This document shows positions 15,851-24,902 of a stretch of DNA of 64,000 nucleotides, piece by piece. The stretch lies in the NCBI RefSeq assembly GCF_014650035.1, contig NZ_BMUE01000006.1, positions 1-64,000 on the forward strand, read 5' to 3'. Origin of the DNA: Streptomyces lucensis JCM 4490 (GTDB lineage: Bacteria; Actinomycetota; Actinomycetes; Streptomycetales; Streptomycetaceae). Below the pieces are notes generated by a model, which had not been told where the DNA came from, made no database searches, and saw nothing but the letters and a program-made list of their open reading frames with translations. The position numbers were made by a program, and so were the translations under genes. Each line of letters opens with the position of its first letter. The first letter of the stretch is position 1.

Positions 15851-17275
15851 ATGTCCAGGGAGCAACGCGGGCCGAACGAGAAACTCGGCACCGTTCTCGC
15901 CCTCGCGGGAATCAGCAACGCAGGGCTCGCGCGACGCGTCAACGACCTCGGCGCCCAACGCGGATTGACTCTTCGCTACGACAAGACCTCCGTGGCGCGC
16001 TGGGTGTCGAAGGGGATGGTGCCGCAGGGTGCGGCCCCTCACCTCATCGCCGCCGCCATCGGGCAGAAGCTCGGCCGCCCGGTACCGCTGCACGAGATAG
16101 GACTGGCGGACGCGGACCCCGCGCCCGAAGTGGGCCTCGCCTTCCCCAGGGACGTCGGGCAGGCGGTGAGATCGGCGACGGAGCTGTACCGTCTCGACCT
16201 CGCAGGGCGCCGGGCCGGCTCCGGCGGCATCTGGCAGTCCCTCGCCGGATCGTTCGCAGTGAGCGCATACGCAACGCCCGCCTCCCGGTGGCTGATAACC
16301 CCCGCCGACAGCTCGGTCGCGCGCGAGACCGGCTCCATGGAGGGCTCGGGCGCACCGCTCAAAGTCGGCCACAGCGATGTGCAGAAACTGCGGGAGGCCG
16401 CCGAGGACGCCAGGCGGTGGGACTCCAAGTACGGGGGCGGCGACTGGCGTTCGTCGATGGTGCCGGAGTGCCTGCGGGTCGAGGCGGCGCCGCTGCTGCT
16501 CGGCTCCTACTCCGACGAGGTCGGCCGCGCCCTGTTCGGCGCCTCCGCCGAACTCACCCGCCTCGCCGGGTGGATGGCCTTCGACACCGGGCAGCAGGAG
16601 GCCGCGCAGCGGTACTACATCCAGGCGCTGCGGCTCGCGCGCGCGGCGGCCGACGTGCCGCTGGGCGGGTACGTGCTGGCCTCCATGTCGCTGCAGGCGA
16701 CGTACCGGGGCTTCGGCGACGAGGGGGTCGACCTGGCGCAGGCCGCCCTGGAGCGCAACCGGGGACTGGCGACCGCCCGCACCATGAGCTTCTTCCGGCT
16801 CGTCGAGGCGCGGGCCCACGCGCGCGCGGGCGACGCGCAGGCCGCCGGCACGGCGCTGAAGGCCGCCGAGGGCTGGCTGGAGCGGTCCAGGGAGGGGGAC
16901 AACGACCCCACCTGGCTCGGTTTCTACGGCTACGACCGGTTCGCCGCGGACGCAGCGGAGTGCTACCGCGACCTGAAGCTGCCGCGTCAGGTCCGGCGCT
17001 TCACCGAGCAGGCGCTGTCGAAGCCGACGGAGGAGTTCGTACGGTCCCACGGGCTGCGGCTGGTGGTCTCCGCGGTCGCCGAGCTGGAGTCCGGGAACCT
17101 GGACGCGGCGTGCGAGCAGGGCGTGCGGGCCGTGGAGGTGGCCGGGCGGATCTCGTCGGCGCGGACCGCGGAGTACGTGAAGGACCTCCTGCACCGGCTG
17201 GAGCCGTACGGGGACGAGCCGCGGGTCGTGGAACTGCGGGAGCGGGCCCGCCCGCTCCTGATGGCGATGGCGTAG
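15851..17275 (+). CDS. NsdA-like sporulation-associated regulator (TPR/HTH)
   Basis: 474 residues. The N-terminal 75 residues look like a lambda-repressor-type HTH ([20 protein letters not shown] then [12 protein letters not shown]), followed by an all-helical, TPR-like region (about 190-470). This is the pattern of the Streptomyces NsdA family, where NsdA represses sporulation and antibiotic synthesis; paralogues are annotated as sporulation-associated proteins. I identify it from memory of that family. The ATG at 15851 was chosen because the upstream 52 in-frame codons look non-coding; the ribosome site is weak (GGGGTGG). It stands alone between a divergent gene and lhgO. Confidence 0.75.
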   Translation: MSREQRGPNEKLGTVLALAGISNAGLARRVNDLGAQRGLTLRYDKTSVARWVSKGMVPQGAAPHLIAAAIGQKLGRPVPLHEIGLADADPAPEVGLAFPRDVGQAVRSATELYRLDLAGRRAGSGGIWQSLAGSFAVSAYATPASRWLITPADSSVARETGSMEGSGAPLKVGHSDVQKLREAAEDARRWDSKYGGGDWRSSMVPECLRVEAAPLLLGSYSDEVGRALFGASAELTRLAGWMAFDTGQQEAAQRYYIQALRLARAAADVPLGGYVLASMSLQATYRGFGDEGVDLAQAALERNRGLATARTMSFFRLVEARAHARAGDAQAAGTALKAAEGWLERSREGDNDPTWLGFYGYDRFAADAAECYRDLKLPRQVRRFTEQALSKPTEEFVRSHGLRLVVSAVAELESGNLDAACEQGVRAVEVAGRISSARTAEYVKDLLHRLEPYGDEPRVVELRERARPLLMAMA

Positions 17276-17366
17276 GACCGCGCCCGCGCCGCCCGCCGGG
17301 CGGGTTTCCCGGGTTTGAAGCGGTTGTCAGTGGCGCAGTGCACTATCGACGGCGGAGGTGGTGCAG

Positions 17367-18566
17367 GTGCGGACCGGGGCGTACGACTGTGATGTGCTCG
17401 TGATCGGCGGTGGGATCGTCGGGCTGTCGACGGCGCACGCGATCACGCGGTCCAGGCCGGGTACGCGGGTGATCGTGCTGGAGAAGGAGCCGGGGCCGGC
17501 CCGGCACCAGACGGGACGCAACAGCGGTGTCATCCACAGCGGCGTCTACTACCGGCCGGGCTCGCTCAAGGCGCGGTACGCGGTGCGGGGCGCCGCCGAG
17601 ATGGTGAAGTTCTGCGCCGAGTACGGCATCGCGCACGCCGTCACCGGCAAGCTGATCGTCGCCACCGAGCGGGAGGAGCTGCCCCGGCTGCACGCGCTGG
17701 TGCAGCGGGGGCGCGAGAACGGCATCCCGGTGCGGGAACTGGGTCCCTCGCAGATCACCGAGTACGAACCGGAGGTGCGGGGCCTCGCCGCCATACACGT
17801 CGGGACGACCGGCGTGTGCGACTTCGCGGGGGTCGCCGCGCAGCTGGCGCGGGCGTCCGGGGCGGAGGTCCGCTACGGCGCACAGGTCGTGCGGGTGGAC
17901 CGGCGGCCGGAGCGGGGCGTGGCGGTGCTCACCGCGGGCGGAGACGTCGTGCGCGCGCGCGTCATGGTGAACTGCGCCGGGCTGCACTGCGACGAGGTGG
18001 CGCGGCTGACCGGGGACGAACCCGGGGTGCGCATCGTGCCGTTCCGCGGGGAGTACTACGAGCTGGCGCGGCCGGAGCTGGTGCGGGGGCTGGTGTACCC
18101 GGTCCCGGACCCCGCCTTCCCGTTCCTCGGCGTGCATCTGACCCGGGGCGTCGACGGGGGCGTGCACATCGGGCCGAACGCGGTGCCGGCCCTCGCCCGG
18201 GAGGGGTACGGCTGGGGGGTCGTGCGGCCCCGGGAGCTGGCCGGGACCATGGCGTGGCCGGGGTCCTGGGCGATCGCCCGGCGGCACTGGCGGTACGGGG
18301 CGGGTGAGCTGCGGCGGTCGGTGTCCAAGGGGGCCTTCCTGGAGGCGGTGCGCAGACTGCTGCCCGCGGTGGAGGCCGCCGATCTGGTGCGGGCCCCCGC
18401 CGGGGTGCGGGCGCAGGCGGTGCTGCGGGACGGGACGCTGGTGGACGACTTCCTGATCCGGGAGGGGGCGCGGACGGTGCACGTGCTCAACGCGCCGTCC
18501 CCGGCCGCGACCGCCTCCCTGCCCATCGGGCGGGAGGTCGCACGGCGGGTGCTCGGTCTGCTGTGA
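17367..18566 (+). CDS. lhgO: FAD-dependent L-2-hydroxyglutarate oxidase-like protein
   Basis: About 399 residues of the DAO/LhgO family. The N-terminal Rossmann motif DVLVIGGGIVGLSTA binds FAD, and QTGRNSGVIHSGVYY is the hallmark of LhgO-type enzymes, which oxidise L-2-hydroxyglutarate to 2-oxoglutarate and feed electrons to the quinone pool. The C-terminal motif NAPSPAATASLPIG closes the FAD site. Of several in-frame GTGs I prefer 17367, with GGAGG 8 nt upstream; 17358 overlaps that site. Same strand as trmB, which has its own promoter. Confidence 0.85.
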   Translation: MRTGAYDCDVLVIGGGIVGLSTAHAITRSRPGTRVIVLEKEPGPARHQTGRNSGVIHSGVYYRPGSLKARYAVRGAAEMVKFCAEYGIAHAVTGKLIVATEREELPRLHALVQRGRENGIPVRELGPSQITEYEPEVRGLAAIHVGTTGVCDFAGVAAQLARASGAEVRYGAQVVRVDRRPERGVAVLTAGGDVVRARVMVNCAGLHCDEVARLTGDEPGVRIVPFRGEYYELARPELVRGLVYPVPDPAFPFLGVHLTRGVDGGVHIGPNAVPALAREGYGWGVVRPRELAGTMAWPGSWAIARRHWRYGAGELRRSVSKGAFLEAVRRLLPAVEAADLVRAPAGVRAQAVLRDGTLVDDFLIREGARTVHVLNAPSPAATASLPIGREVARRVLGLL

Positions 18567-18587
18567 GGGCACCGTCCGGCCGCGCCG

Positions 18588-18603
18588 TAAAATCTGTCTT
18601 ACT
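18588..18603 (+). promoter_or_regulatory. -10 box and very short leader of trmB
   Basis: TAAAAT (18588-18593) lies 10 nt before the GTG at 18604, with no Shine-Dalgarno between them. The mRNA is therefore leaderless or nearly so. No convincing -35 box is seen. Confidence 0.5.
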
Positions 18604-19431
18604 GTGTCTGACTCCCTGAACACCACCCCCGAAGCCCTGGCCTCGGCACCGCACGTGCCCGGGGTCTCCGTCCGGCACACCCGGGCCAAGGGCGAGCCGC
18701 GGTTTCCCGACGGGCCCAAGGCCGATCCGGCCGGATCACACTTCGAGCGGCGGATCCGCAGCTTCCAGCCACGGCGCAGCCGGGTGACGGCCGGGCAGGC
18801 CGACGCGCTGCAGCGGCTGTGGCCCCAGTGGGGGCTGGACATCGACGGGCAGCGGGTCATCGATCCGGCGGAGCTGTTCGGGAACGCCAACCCGGTCGTG
18901 CTGGAGATCGGCTTCGGGATGGGCGAGGCCACCGCCCGGATGGCCGCCGCCGACCCGGACACCAACATCCTCGCCGTGGACGTGCACACCCCGGGGCAGG
19001 GCAACCTGCTCAACCTCGCCGACCGGGACGGTCTGACGAACGTCCGGGTGGGCAACGGGGACGCGATCATCCTGCTCCGGGAGATGCTGCGGCCGGACGC
19101 GCTGGACGGACTGCGCGTGTACTTCCCCGACCCCTGGCCCAAGAAGCGGCACCACAAGCGGCGGCTCATCCAGCCCGAGTTCCTGACGCTCGCCGCCACC
19201 CGGCTGCGGCCCGGGGCGATCGTGCACTGCGCGACCGACTGGGAGCCCTACGCCGAGCAGATGCTCGAGGTGCTCGACGCGCACCCCGACTTCGAGAACA
19301 CGCAGGCCGGGGGCGGTTTCGCGCCACGCCCCCAGTTCCGGCCGCTGACCCGTTTCGAAGGTCAGGGACTGGACAAGGGACACCTGGTGAACGATCTGCT
19401 CTTCCGGCGCGTACCGCACCAGAGCCGGTAA
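18604..19431 (+). CDS. trmB: tRNA (guanine-N7-)-methyltransferase
   Basis: 275 residues. TrmB makes m7G46 in the variable loop of tRNAs using S-adenosylmethionine. The SAM site VLEIGFGMGEATARMA is near residue 98 and the family signature YFPDPWPKKRHHKRRLI near residue 165, both intact, as is the later THxxDW-like segment ATDWEPYAEQM. An N-terminal extension of about 45 residues (VRHTRAKGEPRF) is common in actinobacteria. The GTG start fits a leaderless transcript. Confidence 0.93.
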   Translation: MSDSLNTTPEALASAPHVPGVSVRHTRAKGEPRFPDGPKADPAGSHFERRIRSFQPRRSRVTAGQADALQRLWPQWGLDIDGQRVIDPAELFGNANPVVLEIGFGMGEATARMAAADPDTNILAVDVHTPGQGNLLNLADRDGLTNVRVGNGDAIILLREMLRPDALDGLRVYFPDPWPKKRHHKRRLIQPEFLTLAATRLRPGAIVHCATDWEPYAEQMLEVLDAHPDFENTQAGGGFAPRPQFRPLTRFEGQGLDKGHLVNDLLFRRVPHQSR

Positions 19432-19497
19432 CCGCCGGCAGCCCGGGCCGGCGCCGCGGGTCCCCCCGACCGCTCCAGAACCCCGCACCGTCACCGT

Positions 19498-19510
19498 TAG
19501 GGTCGATGCC
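19498..19510 (+). promoter_or_regulatory. -10 box of prsW, leaderless arrangement
   Basis: TAGGGT (19498-19503) stands exactly 7 nt before the GTG start at 19511, so transcription would begin at the start codon. The -35 region is poor. Confidence 0.45.
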
Positions 19511-20815
19511 GTGGCCACCAGTCTTCCGTACCCTCCTCCGCCCTCCAGCCCCGGTGCGGGGACGCTCCGTCACCCGCGCTGGTGGCAGCGCGGATGGGTG
19601 CGGTACGGAGCGCTGATCTCGTTGCTGGCGCTGTCCGGGCTGGTGATCCTCGCCCTCGTGCGGCGGCAGACCGGCACGGAGGGGCTCCTGGTCGGCTTCG
19701 GTCTGGCCGTGCTGCCCGTGCCCTGGCTGATGGCCGCCTTCCGGTGGCTGGACCGGGTGGAACCGGGACCCTGGCGCAACCTCGTCTTCGCCTTCGCCTG
19801 GGGTGCCTGTGCCGCGGCGCTGATAGCCATCGTCGCCAACAGCTTCGCGACGAAGTGGATCGCCACCGCCACCGCCGACCCGGCCGGCGCGGACACCCTC
19901 GGCGCGACGGTGATAGCGCCGATCGTCGAGGAGTCCGCCAAGGCCGCGGCCGTGCTGCTGGTGTTCCTCTTCCGCAGACGTGACTTCACCGGGATCGTGG
20001 ACGGCGTGGTGATAGCCGGGATCACCGCCACCGGGTTCGCGTTCACCGAGAACATCCTGTACCTCGGCACGGCCTTCGGGGCCGACCAGGTCACCGGTGG
20101 CCGCGGCATCGCCTCGGTCACGGCCGCCACGTTCTTCGTGCGCGTCGTGATGTCCCCGTTCGCGCACCCCCTGTTCACCGTCCTCACCGGCATCGGCTTC
20201 GGCATCGCCGCGCTGTCGGCGCAGCGGCAGCACGCGCGGCGCGTGCTGCTGCCGTTGTGCGGGCTGCTGCTCGCCATGGGCATGCACGCCTTCTGGAACG
20301 GCTCCTCGACCTTCGGCCCGTACGGCTTCTTCGCCGTCTACGGCGGCTTCATGGTGCCCGCGTTCGCGCTGGTGACCTGGCTGGCGATCTGGACGAGGCA
20401 GCGCGAGCTGCGGACCGTGCGGGCGGAGCTCCCGGCGTACGTGCTGGCCGGATGGCTGGGACCGGGCGAGCCGTTCGCGCTCGGGTCGATGCGGGCGCGG
20501 CGGATGGCCCGGGAGTACGCCCGGCACCACTTCGGGGGCCGGCCGGCGGCCCAGACCGTGGCCCGGTACGAGGCGTGCGCGACCTCGCTGGCGTTCCTGC
20601 GGCACCGCGGGCGGCGGGGGCGGGCCGGGGCCGACTTCGTCGTACGCGAGCGGGAGCTGCTGACCGAGCTGTGGGCGCACCGGGCGATGGCGCGGCCGGC
20701 CCTGGAGTACGCGGCCAGGGCCTCCGCCCAGATGCCCCTCCACTGGGCGGCGGCACCGCCGGCGTACGGATATCCGGCGGCGCCGTTCCCCGCGTACAAC
20801 CCCTACCGGACCTAG
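19511..20815 (+). CDS. PrsW family intramembrane metalloprotease
   Basis: 434-residue polytopic membrane protein with about eight hydrophobic segments in the first 300 residues. The PrsW (M82) signatures are visible: PIVEESAKAAAV (EExxK, about residue 137), TGFAFTENILYL (about 176), FAHPLFTVLTGIG and the late GMHAFWN. In Bacillus PrsW performs site-1 cleavage of an anti-sigma factor; here the substrate is unknown. A cytoplasmic Arg-rich tail of about 120 residues follows the membrane part. The membrane-spanning sigma factor at 7234 is a tempting but purely speculative client. Confidence 0.85.
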   Translation: MATSLPYPPPPSSPGAGTLRHPRWWQRGWVRYGALISLLALSGLVILALVRRQTGTEGLLVGFGLAVLPVPWLMAAFRWLDRVEPGPWRNLVFAFAWGACAAALIAIVANSFATKWIATATADPAGADTLGATVIAPIVEESAKAAAVLLVFLFRRRDFTGIVDGVVIAGITATGFAFTENILYLGTAFGADQVTGGRGIASVTAATFFVRVVMSPFAHPLFTVLTGIGFGIAALSAQRQHARRVLLPLCGLLLAMGMHAFWNGSSTFGPYGFFAVYGGFMVPAFALVTWLAIWTRQRELRTVRAELPAYVLAGWLGPGEPFALGSMRARRMAREYARHHFGGRPAAQTVARYEACATSLAFLRHRGRRGRAGADFVVRERELLTELWAHRAMARPALEYAARASAQMPLHWAAAPPAYGYPAAPFPAYNPYRT

Positions 20816-20954
20816 GGTCTTTCTTTCGGACCAGGCCGGCTCCGGTCGACGGCGGCTTCCGACCGACCCGAGCGGGGTCCGGGGCCGAAGGGGGCCCGGG
20901 GCCGCCGGCTCGTGCGCCGTCCCGGAGGCGGCCGGCGGCGCACGCCGGGCGAGG

Positions 20955-21899
20955 TCAGGCCGACGCCTCCGTCAGCTGCTTCAGTTCCGTGTCCGTCAGG
21001 GTCAGCTCCGCCAGGCCCAGCAGGGCCGGGAGCTGACCGGCGGTCCGGGCGGAGGCGATGGGGGCCGTGATCGTCGGCTGCGCGGCGAGCCAGGCCAGGG
21101 CGACCGTCGCGACCGGGGCCCCGTGGGCGGCGGCGATCTCGTCCAGGGCCGCCAGCACACGCTGCCCGCGCTCGGAGTCGGCGTGCTTCTGGGCGCTGCC
21201 TGCGCGGGCGCTGTCGACGGCCGCACCGGGGCGGTACTTGCCGGTCAGGAAGCCCGAGGCGAGGGAGAAGTACGGGACGGCGGCGAGGCCCTCGCGGGCG
21301 GCGAGGTCCTGGAGCGGGCCTTCGTAGGTGTCGCGCGAGACCAGGTTGTAGTGGGGCTGGAGGGCCACGTAGCGGGCGAGACCCTCGCGGTCGGAGAAGT
21401 CCAGGGAGGCCCGCAGCCGCTCGGGGGTGATGTTGGAGGCGGCGATGTGCCGGACCTTGCCCGCCTTCACCAGCTCGTCCAGGGCGCCGATGATCTCCTC
21501 GACCGGCACCTCGGGCTTGTCGAAGTGGGTGTAGTAGAGGTCGATGTGATCGGTGTCCAGGCGGCGGAGCGAGGCGTCGGCCGCCGCCTTGATGTTGGCC
21601 GCGGACAGACCCGGGTACTCCGGGTGCTGGCTGACCTTGGTGGCGATGACGACGTCGTCGCGGTTGCCGCGGGCCTTGACCCACTTGCCGATGATCGTCT
21701 CGGACTCGCCGCCCTCGTTGCCCTCGATCCAGGCGGAGTAGGAGTCGGCGGTGTCGACGAAGTTGCCGCCCGCGGCCGCGTAGGCGTCGAGGACGGCGAA
21801 GGAGGCCGCCTCGTCGGCGGTCCAGCCGAAGACGTTGCCGCCGAGGCAGAGCGGGAAGACCTGGAGGTCGGAGGAACCGAGTGTGCGCAGAGAGGTCAT
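20955..21899 (-). CDS. aldo/keto reductase
   Basis: 314 residues, TIM-barrel NADPH-dependent oxidoreductase. Catalytic residues of the tetrad are recognisable: Asp and Tyr in DTADSYSAW, Lys in VVIATKVSQ, and His in LYYTHFDKP. The C-terminal cofactor-binding stretch (PTITAPIASARTAGQL) is conserved. It is closest in feel to YajO/Tas-type enzymes of general stress metabolism. The ATG at 21899 has GAGG-like bases upstream and begins MTSLRTLGSSDLQV, the usual family start; the longer in-frame extension runs through the M23 gene and is rejected. It is 95 bp downstream of that gene on the same strand. Confidence 0.9.
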   Translation of the reverse strand: MTSLRTLGSSDLQVFPLCLGGNVFGWTADEAASFAVLDAYAAAGGNFVDTADSYSAWIEGNEGGESETIIGKWVKARGNRDDVVIATKVSQHPEYPGLSAANIKAAADASLRRLDTDHIDLYYTHFDKPEVPVEEIIGALDELVKAGKVRHIAASNITPERLRASLDFSDREGLARYVALQPHYNLVSRDTYEGPLQDLAAREGLAAVPYFSLASGFLTGKYRPGAAVDSARAGSAQKHADSERGQRVLAALDEIAAAHGAPVATVALAWLAAQPTITAPIASARTAGQLPALLGLAELTLTDTELKQLTEASA

Positions 21900-21994
21900 G
21901 CCTGACGTCAACGCCGGCGGTGGATGATCGCATTCCGCCGCCGGCGCCGGGTCTCCCCGCCGGGATGCCGCCCGGGGCTGCCGGGCGGGACGGG

Positions 21995-23029
21995 TCAGGG
22001 GTTGAGGCCCTTGCCGTGCAGCCACGCCATCGGGTCGATGCCGGTGGCGTCGCCGTTCGGGTGGACCTCCAGGTGGAGGTGCGGGCCGGTGACGTTGCCG
22101 GTGGCGCCGACACGGCCGATGACCTCGCCGGTGGAGACCTTCTGACCGACGCTGACGCTGATCGAGGACTGGTGGCAGAACCACAGCTCGGTGCCGTCGT
22201 CCAGGGTGAGGACCGTGCGGTAGCCGTAGGAGCCGGCCCAGCCCGCCTGGGTGATCGTGCCGCTGTGGATGGCCTTGATGAGGGTGCCGGTGGGAGCGGC
22301 GAAGTCCAGGCCGGTGTGGTGGCCGGAGGACCACATCGAGCCGGCCTCGTTGAAGGTCGAGGTGATCGTGTACGCGGACGTCGGCAGCGTGTACTGCTTG
22401 GCCAGCTCGGCCAGCCGCTTCTCCTCGGCCGCCTTCTCGGCGGCGGCCTCCGCCTTCTCCTTGGCCGCGGCGGCCTTGGCGGCGGCTTCCTTCTCCGCCT
22501 TGGCGGCGGCGGCCGCGGTCTGCTTCTCGGCGGAGGCGAGCGCGGCGGCGGTGGCCTTGCTCTCGGCCTGGCCCTTCTGCTGCTCGGCCTGGGCCATGAT
22601 CCGGTTGCGCAGGGCCTCACCGGCGTCGGTGTCCTGCTCGCCGTCGGTGGAGGTGACGCCGACGGCGCTGAGCGCGGTGGTGGTGGCCTCGGGCGCCTCG
22701 GCGGCGTCGCCGTCGTCGAAGAGGGAGCCGACGGAGGGCAGGTCCGGCAGGGAGATGGAGACCGGGGGCTTGCCGGTGTTGGCGCTGGCCATGCCGCCCG
22801 CGCCGACCGCGGCGATCACGCCGACGCCGAGGACGGTGGAGCTGCGGGCGAAGCCGCCGCGCTGCTTGGCGACGCGGTGCCGGCCGCGGACCGGGGCGAC
22901 GGACTCCTCGGTCGGGTTCCACTCCTCCCAGGGCCCCTCTTCGGCGCGGTAGGAGCCGTAACCGAAGGTGTCGGTCTCGCGCTGCGCGGGTATGAATGGG
23001 GCTTCGGGGACAGGCCGGTTGGACGCCAC
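21995..23029 (-). CDS. secreted or anchored M23 family metalloendopeptidase
   Basis: 344 residues. A basic N-terminal stretch leads to a hydrophobic export segment (about 62-84), then an Ala/Lys/Glu-rich coiled coil (about 150-215) and a C-terminal LytM/M23 domain (about 235-340). The zinc motif residues are present: His and Asp in HHTGLDFAAP and the HLH of GPHLHLEVH, so it should be an active peptidoglycan cross-bridge hydrolase. It is preceded by a ydaO-type riboswitch, linking expression to cyclic di-AMP, as known for cell-wall hydrolase genes in Streptomyces. A good ribosome site, GGAGGAAAGGAAAGGAG, ends just before the ATG. Confidence 0.9.
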   Translation of the reverse strand: MASNRPVPEAPFIPAQRETDTFGYGSYRAEEGPWEEWNPTEESVAPVRGRHRVAKQRGGFARSSTVLGVGVIAAVGAGGMASANTGKPPVSISLPDLPSVGSLFDDGDAAEAPEATTTALSAVGVTSTDGEQDTDAGEALRNRIMAQAEQQKGQAESKATAAALASAEKQTAAAAAKAEKEAAAKAAAAKEKAEAAAEKAAEEKRLAELAKQYTLPTSAYTITSTFNEAGSMWSSGHHTGLDFAAPTGTLIKAIHSGTITQAGWAGSYGYRTVLTLDDGTELWFCHQSSISVSVGQKVSTGEVIGRVGATGNVTGPHLHLEVHPNGDATGIDPMAWLHGKGLNP

Positions 23030-23049
23030 GCGGGCGTACTCCTTTCCTT

Positions 23050-23235
23050 CCTCCGCCTACCGGGTTAGCTGACGGGTTCGGAGCAGGAAGGTCTCCTACG
23101 CGCGTACACCGGCCGTGGACACAAGTGGTTCACGGCGGCGTTCGCGAGATTCACCCCAAGGTGGTGGTTCCCCGGTTCCCTCACGGGATTCGGCGCGTGC
23201 GCACGGAGCCGCCTTCGGTGACGGCTGGGACGACC
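23050..23235 (-). ncRNA. ydaO/yuaA cyclic di-AMP riboswitch
   Basis: On the minus strand the conserved blocks occur in the expected order: GCCGAATCCCGTGAGGGAAC, then CGGGGAACCA, then TTGGGGTGAATC, and the 3' block CCGAACCCGTCAGCTAACCC followed by GGTAGGC. This matches the ydaO class, which binds two c-di-AMP molecules and usually turns the downstream gene off. The 5' boundary is approximate. An AT-richer promoter patch (TATTAACGTTCG, near 23240-23262) lies directly upstream. It belongs to the M23 gene that starts at 23029. Confidence 0.88.
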
Positions 23236-23484
23236 GCGCTGCGTTATCGAACGTTAATAGACTTGCTGGTCACTTTCCAAGCTGTTCGGCTTGATCACTT
23301 GGGTTCGGGCGCGGGGACTTAACCGCCAGGAACACCGCGAAGCGGGCGAGTTGGCCGGTATTCAGGAGCCTCGGAAGTTTTGATGGTGACTCAGGTGTGA
23401 TGCGGGCGGCGGTCGCCCGATCACCGTTCGTGAGGGCGGCGGAGGCGCCCCCCGGCACGAACCGCGCACGAACCGGGGCAACAC

Positions 23485-23520
23485 TCAGGGCCGGAATCCA
23501 GTACTGGATTCCGGCCCTGA
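23485..23520. terminator. perfect 36-bp palindrome after tRNA-fMet
   Basis: TCAGGGCCGGAATCCAGT and its exact reverse complement abut without a loop (18+18 bp). It lies 8 bp beyond the 3' end of the minus-strand initiator tRNA and should terminate it. Between this and the riboswitch promoter (23265-23484) I see no gene. Confidence 0.75.
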
Positions 23521-23528
23521 GCCTTCAG

Positions 23529-23602
23529 TAGCGGGGACAGGATTTGAACCTGCGACCTCTGGGTTATGAGCCCAGCGAGCTACCGAGCTGCTCCACCCCG
23601 CG
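23529..23602 (-). tRNA. initiator tRNA-fMet (CAT)
   Basis: 74 nt without an encoded CCA. Anticodon CAT in the loop CTCATAA. The anticodon stem has the three consecutive G-C pairs (GGG/CCC) that mark initiator tRNAs, and position 1 (C) faces U72, an unpaired end, the other hallmark. A -10 box TACAGT (23616-23621 on the minus strand) lies 14 nt upstream of the gene. Confidence 0.95.
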
Positions 23603-23692
23603 TCGTTGTGTCTCTACTGTACGCCATGCGCGGCGCCGAATGCACATCGGTTTCCCGCAGGTCCCGTGGGCGGGGTCCCGGAGGGGCGCGGC

Positions 23693-24826
23693 TCAGCCCG
23701 TCAGATGCGCGTTCGGAGCCTTGGCGAGCGCCTCGAACTCCGGCAGGACGACGACCTCGGCTCCCCCGCCGCGCAGCACGCCCGTGCCGTCGGCCGCCGC
23801 GACGAAGGTGTCGGGCTCCCGCCAGGCGGTGACCACCCGGCGCGGCCCGGCCCGCAGGATCAGCTCGGCGCAGGGCGCGGGGCGGGAGGCGCGGCGGGCG
23901 CACGGCTCCAGGCTGCTGTAGACGGTCGCGCCGGCCAGCCGCGGGTCGGCCGGGTCGGTCTTCGCCAGCGCGGCCTCCTCCGCGTGGACCACGGGGTCGT
24001 CGCCCTCCCGGGAGTGGCCGCGGGCCAGCTCGGTGCCGTCGGCGGCGACCACGACGGCGCCGACGCTGAAGGCCGTCGCGGAGGGCGGACACAGGGCGGC
24101 GAGCTCACACGCGGCGCGCAGCCAGTGGCGGTCGGCCGCGGTGACGGCCGGGCCTTCGCCGGGTGCCGTGGGCTCGTAGCGCATGAGGACGACGTCCTCG
24201 ATGCGGCGGGTCTCGGTCAGGCGCAGCCGGCCGCCCTGGTACGGCCCCGGCCCGAACAGCCGCGGGGCCGCCGGATCGCCGACGAACAGCGGGGCCAGGA
24301 CCAGCTGCAACTCGTCGGCGAGCCCCTGCTGGAGGAGCTGGGTGTGGACGGTCCCCCCGCCCTCGACCATCAGGCGGCCGACCCCGCGCACGTCGTGCAG
24401 GTGCTCCAGCAGGGTCCGCCAGTCGAGCACGGGGCCGAGCGGGACGACGTCGGCGGTGGCGCCGAGGAGGCGGGCGGCGCGTTCGGCGCCCTCGTCGGTG
24501 GTGCAGACGAGCTTCTCGCCACCGGTGTGCCAGAAGTTGGCGTCGGGGTCGAGGTCGCCGGAGGCGGTGACGGTCACCTTGAGCGGGTACTCCGGCCTGC
24601 CCTCCCGGACACGGGCCGCGCGCCGCTCGGCGGAGTTGACCAGCAGGCGCGGATTGTCGGCGCGGATCGTGCCGGCGCCGATCAGGATGGCGTCGACGGA
24701 GGCCCGTACCGCGTCGACCCGGTCGAAGTCGGCCGGGCTGGAGAGCAGGAGACGCTCGGGGCCGGTGTCGTCCAGGAAGCCGTCGAGGGAGACGGCGGCG
24801 GACAGCAGCACGTACGGCAGGGGCAT
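23693..24826 (-). CDS. RibD-like protein with reversed domain order (reductase then deaminase)
   Basis: 377 residues. Residues 1-225 form a RibD C-terminal/DHFR-like reductase (MPLPYVLLSAAVSLDGFLDD, DAILIGAGTIRADNP, LMVEGGGTV). Residues about 230-345 form a cytidine-deaminase-like zinc domain with H281-A-E283, then PC(309) and C319 as ligands. In ordinary RibD the deaminase comes first, so the order is swapped. The expected chemistry is deamination and side-chain reduction of the pyrimidine made from GTP cyclohydrolase II product. It diverges from a MarR gene and lies near a GTP cyclohydrolase II gene at 25570, while no lumazine or riboflavin synthase is nearby. It could serve a specialised pathway rather than vitamin B2. 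Confidence 0.85.
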   Translation of the reverse strand: MPLPYVLLSAAVSLDGFLDDTGPERLLLSSPADFDRVDAVRASVDAILIGAGTIRADNPRLLVNSAERRAARVREGRPEYPLKVTVTASGDLDPDANFWHTGGEKLVCTTDEGAERAARLLGATADVVPLGPVLDWRTLLEHLHDVRGVGRLMVEGGGTVHTQLLQQGLADELQLVLAPLFVGDPAAPRLFGPGPYQGGRLRLTETRRIEDVVLMRYEPTAPGEGPAVTAADRHWLRAACELAALCPPSATAFSVGAVVVAADGTELARGHSREGDDPVVHAEEAALAKTDPADPRLAGATVYSSLEPCARRASRPAPCAELILRAGPRRVVTAWREPDTFVAAADGTGVLRGGGAEVVVLPEFEALAKAPNAHLTG

Positions 24827-24867
24827 CGGCGTACTCCCTCGCGGCGAACCGGCGGGCCCGCCGAGTC

Positions 24868-24902
24868 TTGGTTAAAGTTTTAAACAAACTTACACTGGCA
24901 AC
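24868..24902. promoter_or_regulatory. leaderless promoter of marR with overlapping operator
   Basis: Plus strand: -35 TTGGTT (24868-24873), 17-bp spacer, -10 TACACT (24891-24896), then 6 nt to the ATG at 24903. The spacer holds the AT-rich, nearly palindromic GTTAAAGTTTTAAAC, a likely autoregulatory MarR site. The divergent RibD-like gene can use TTGCCA and TTTAAC on the other strand across the same segment. Confidence 0.65.
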
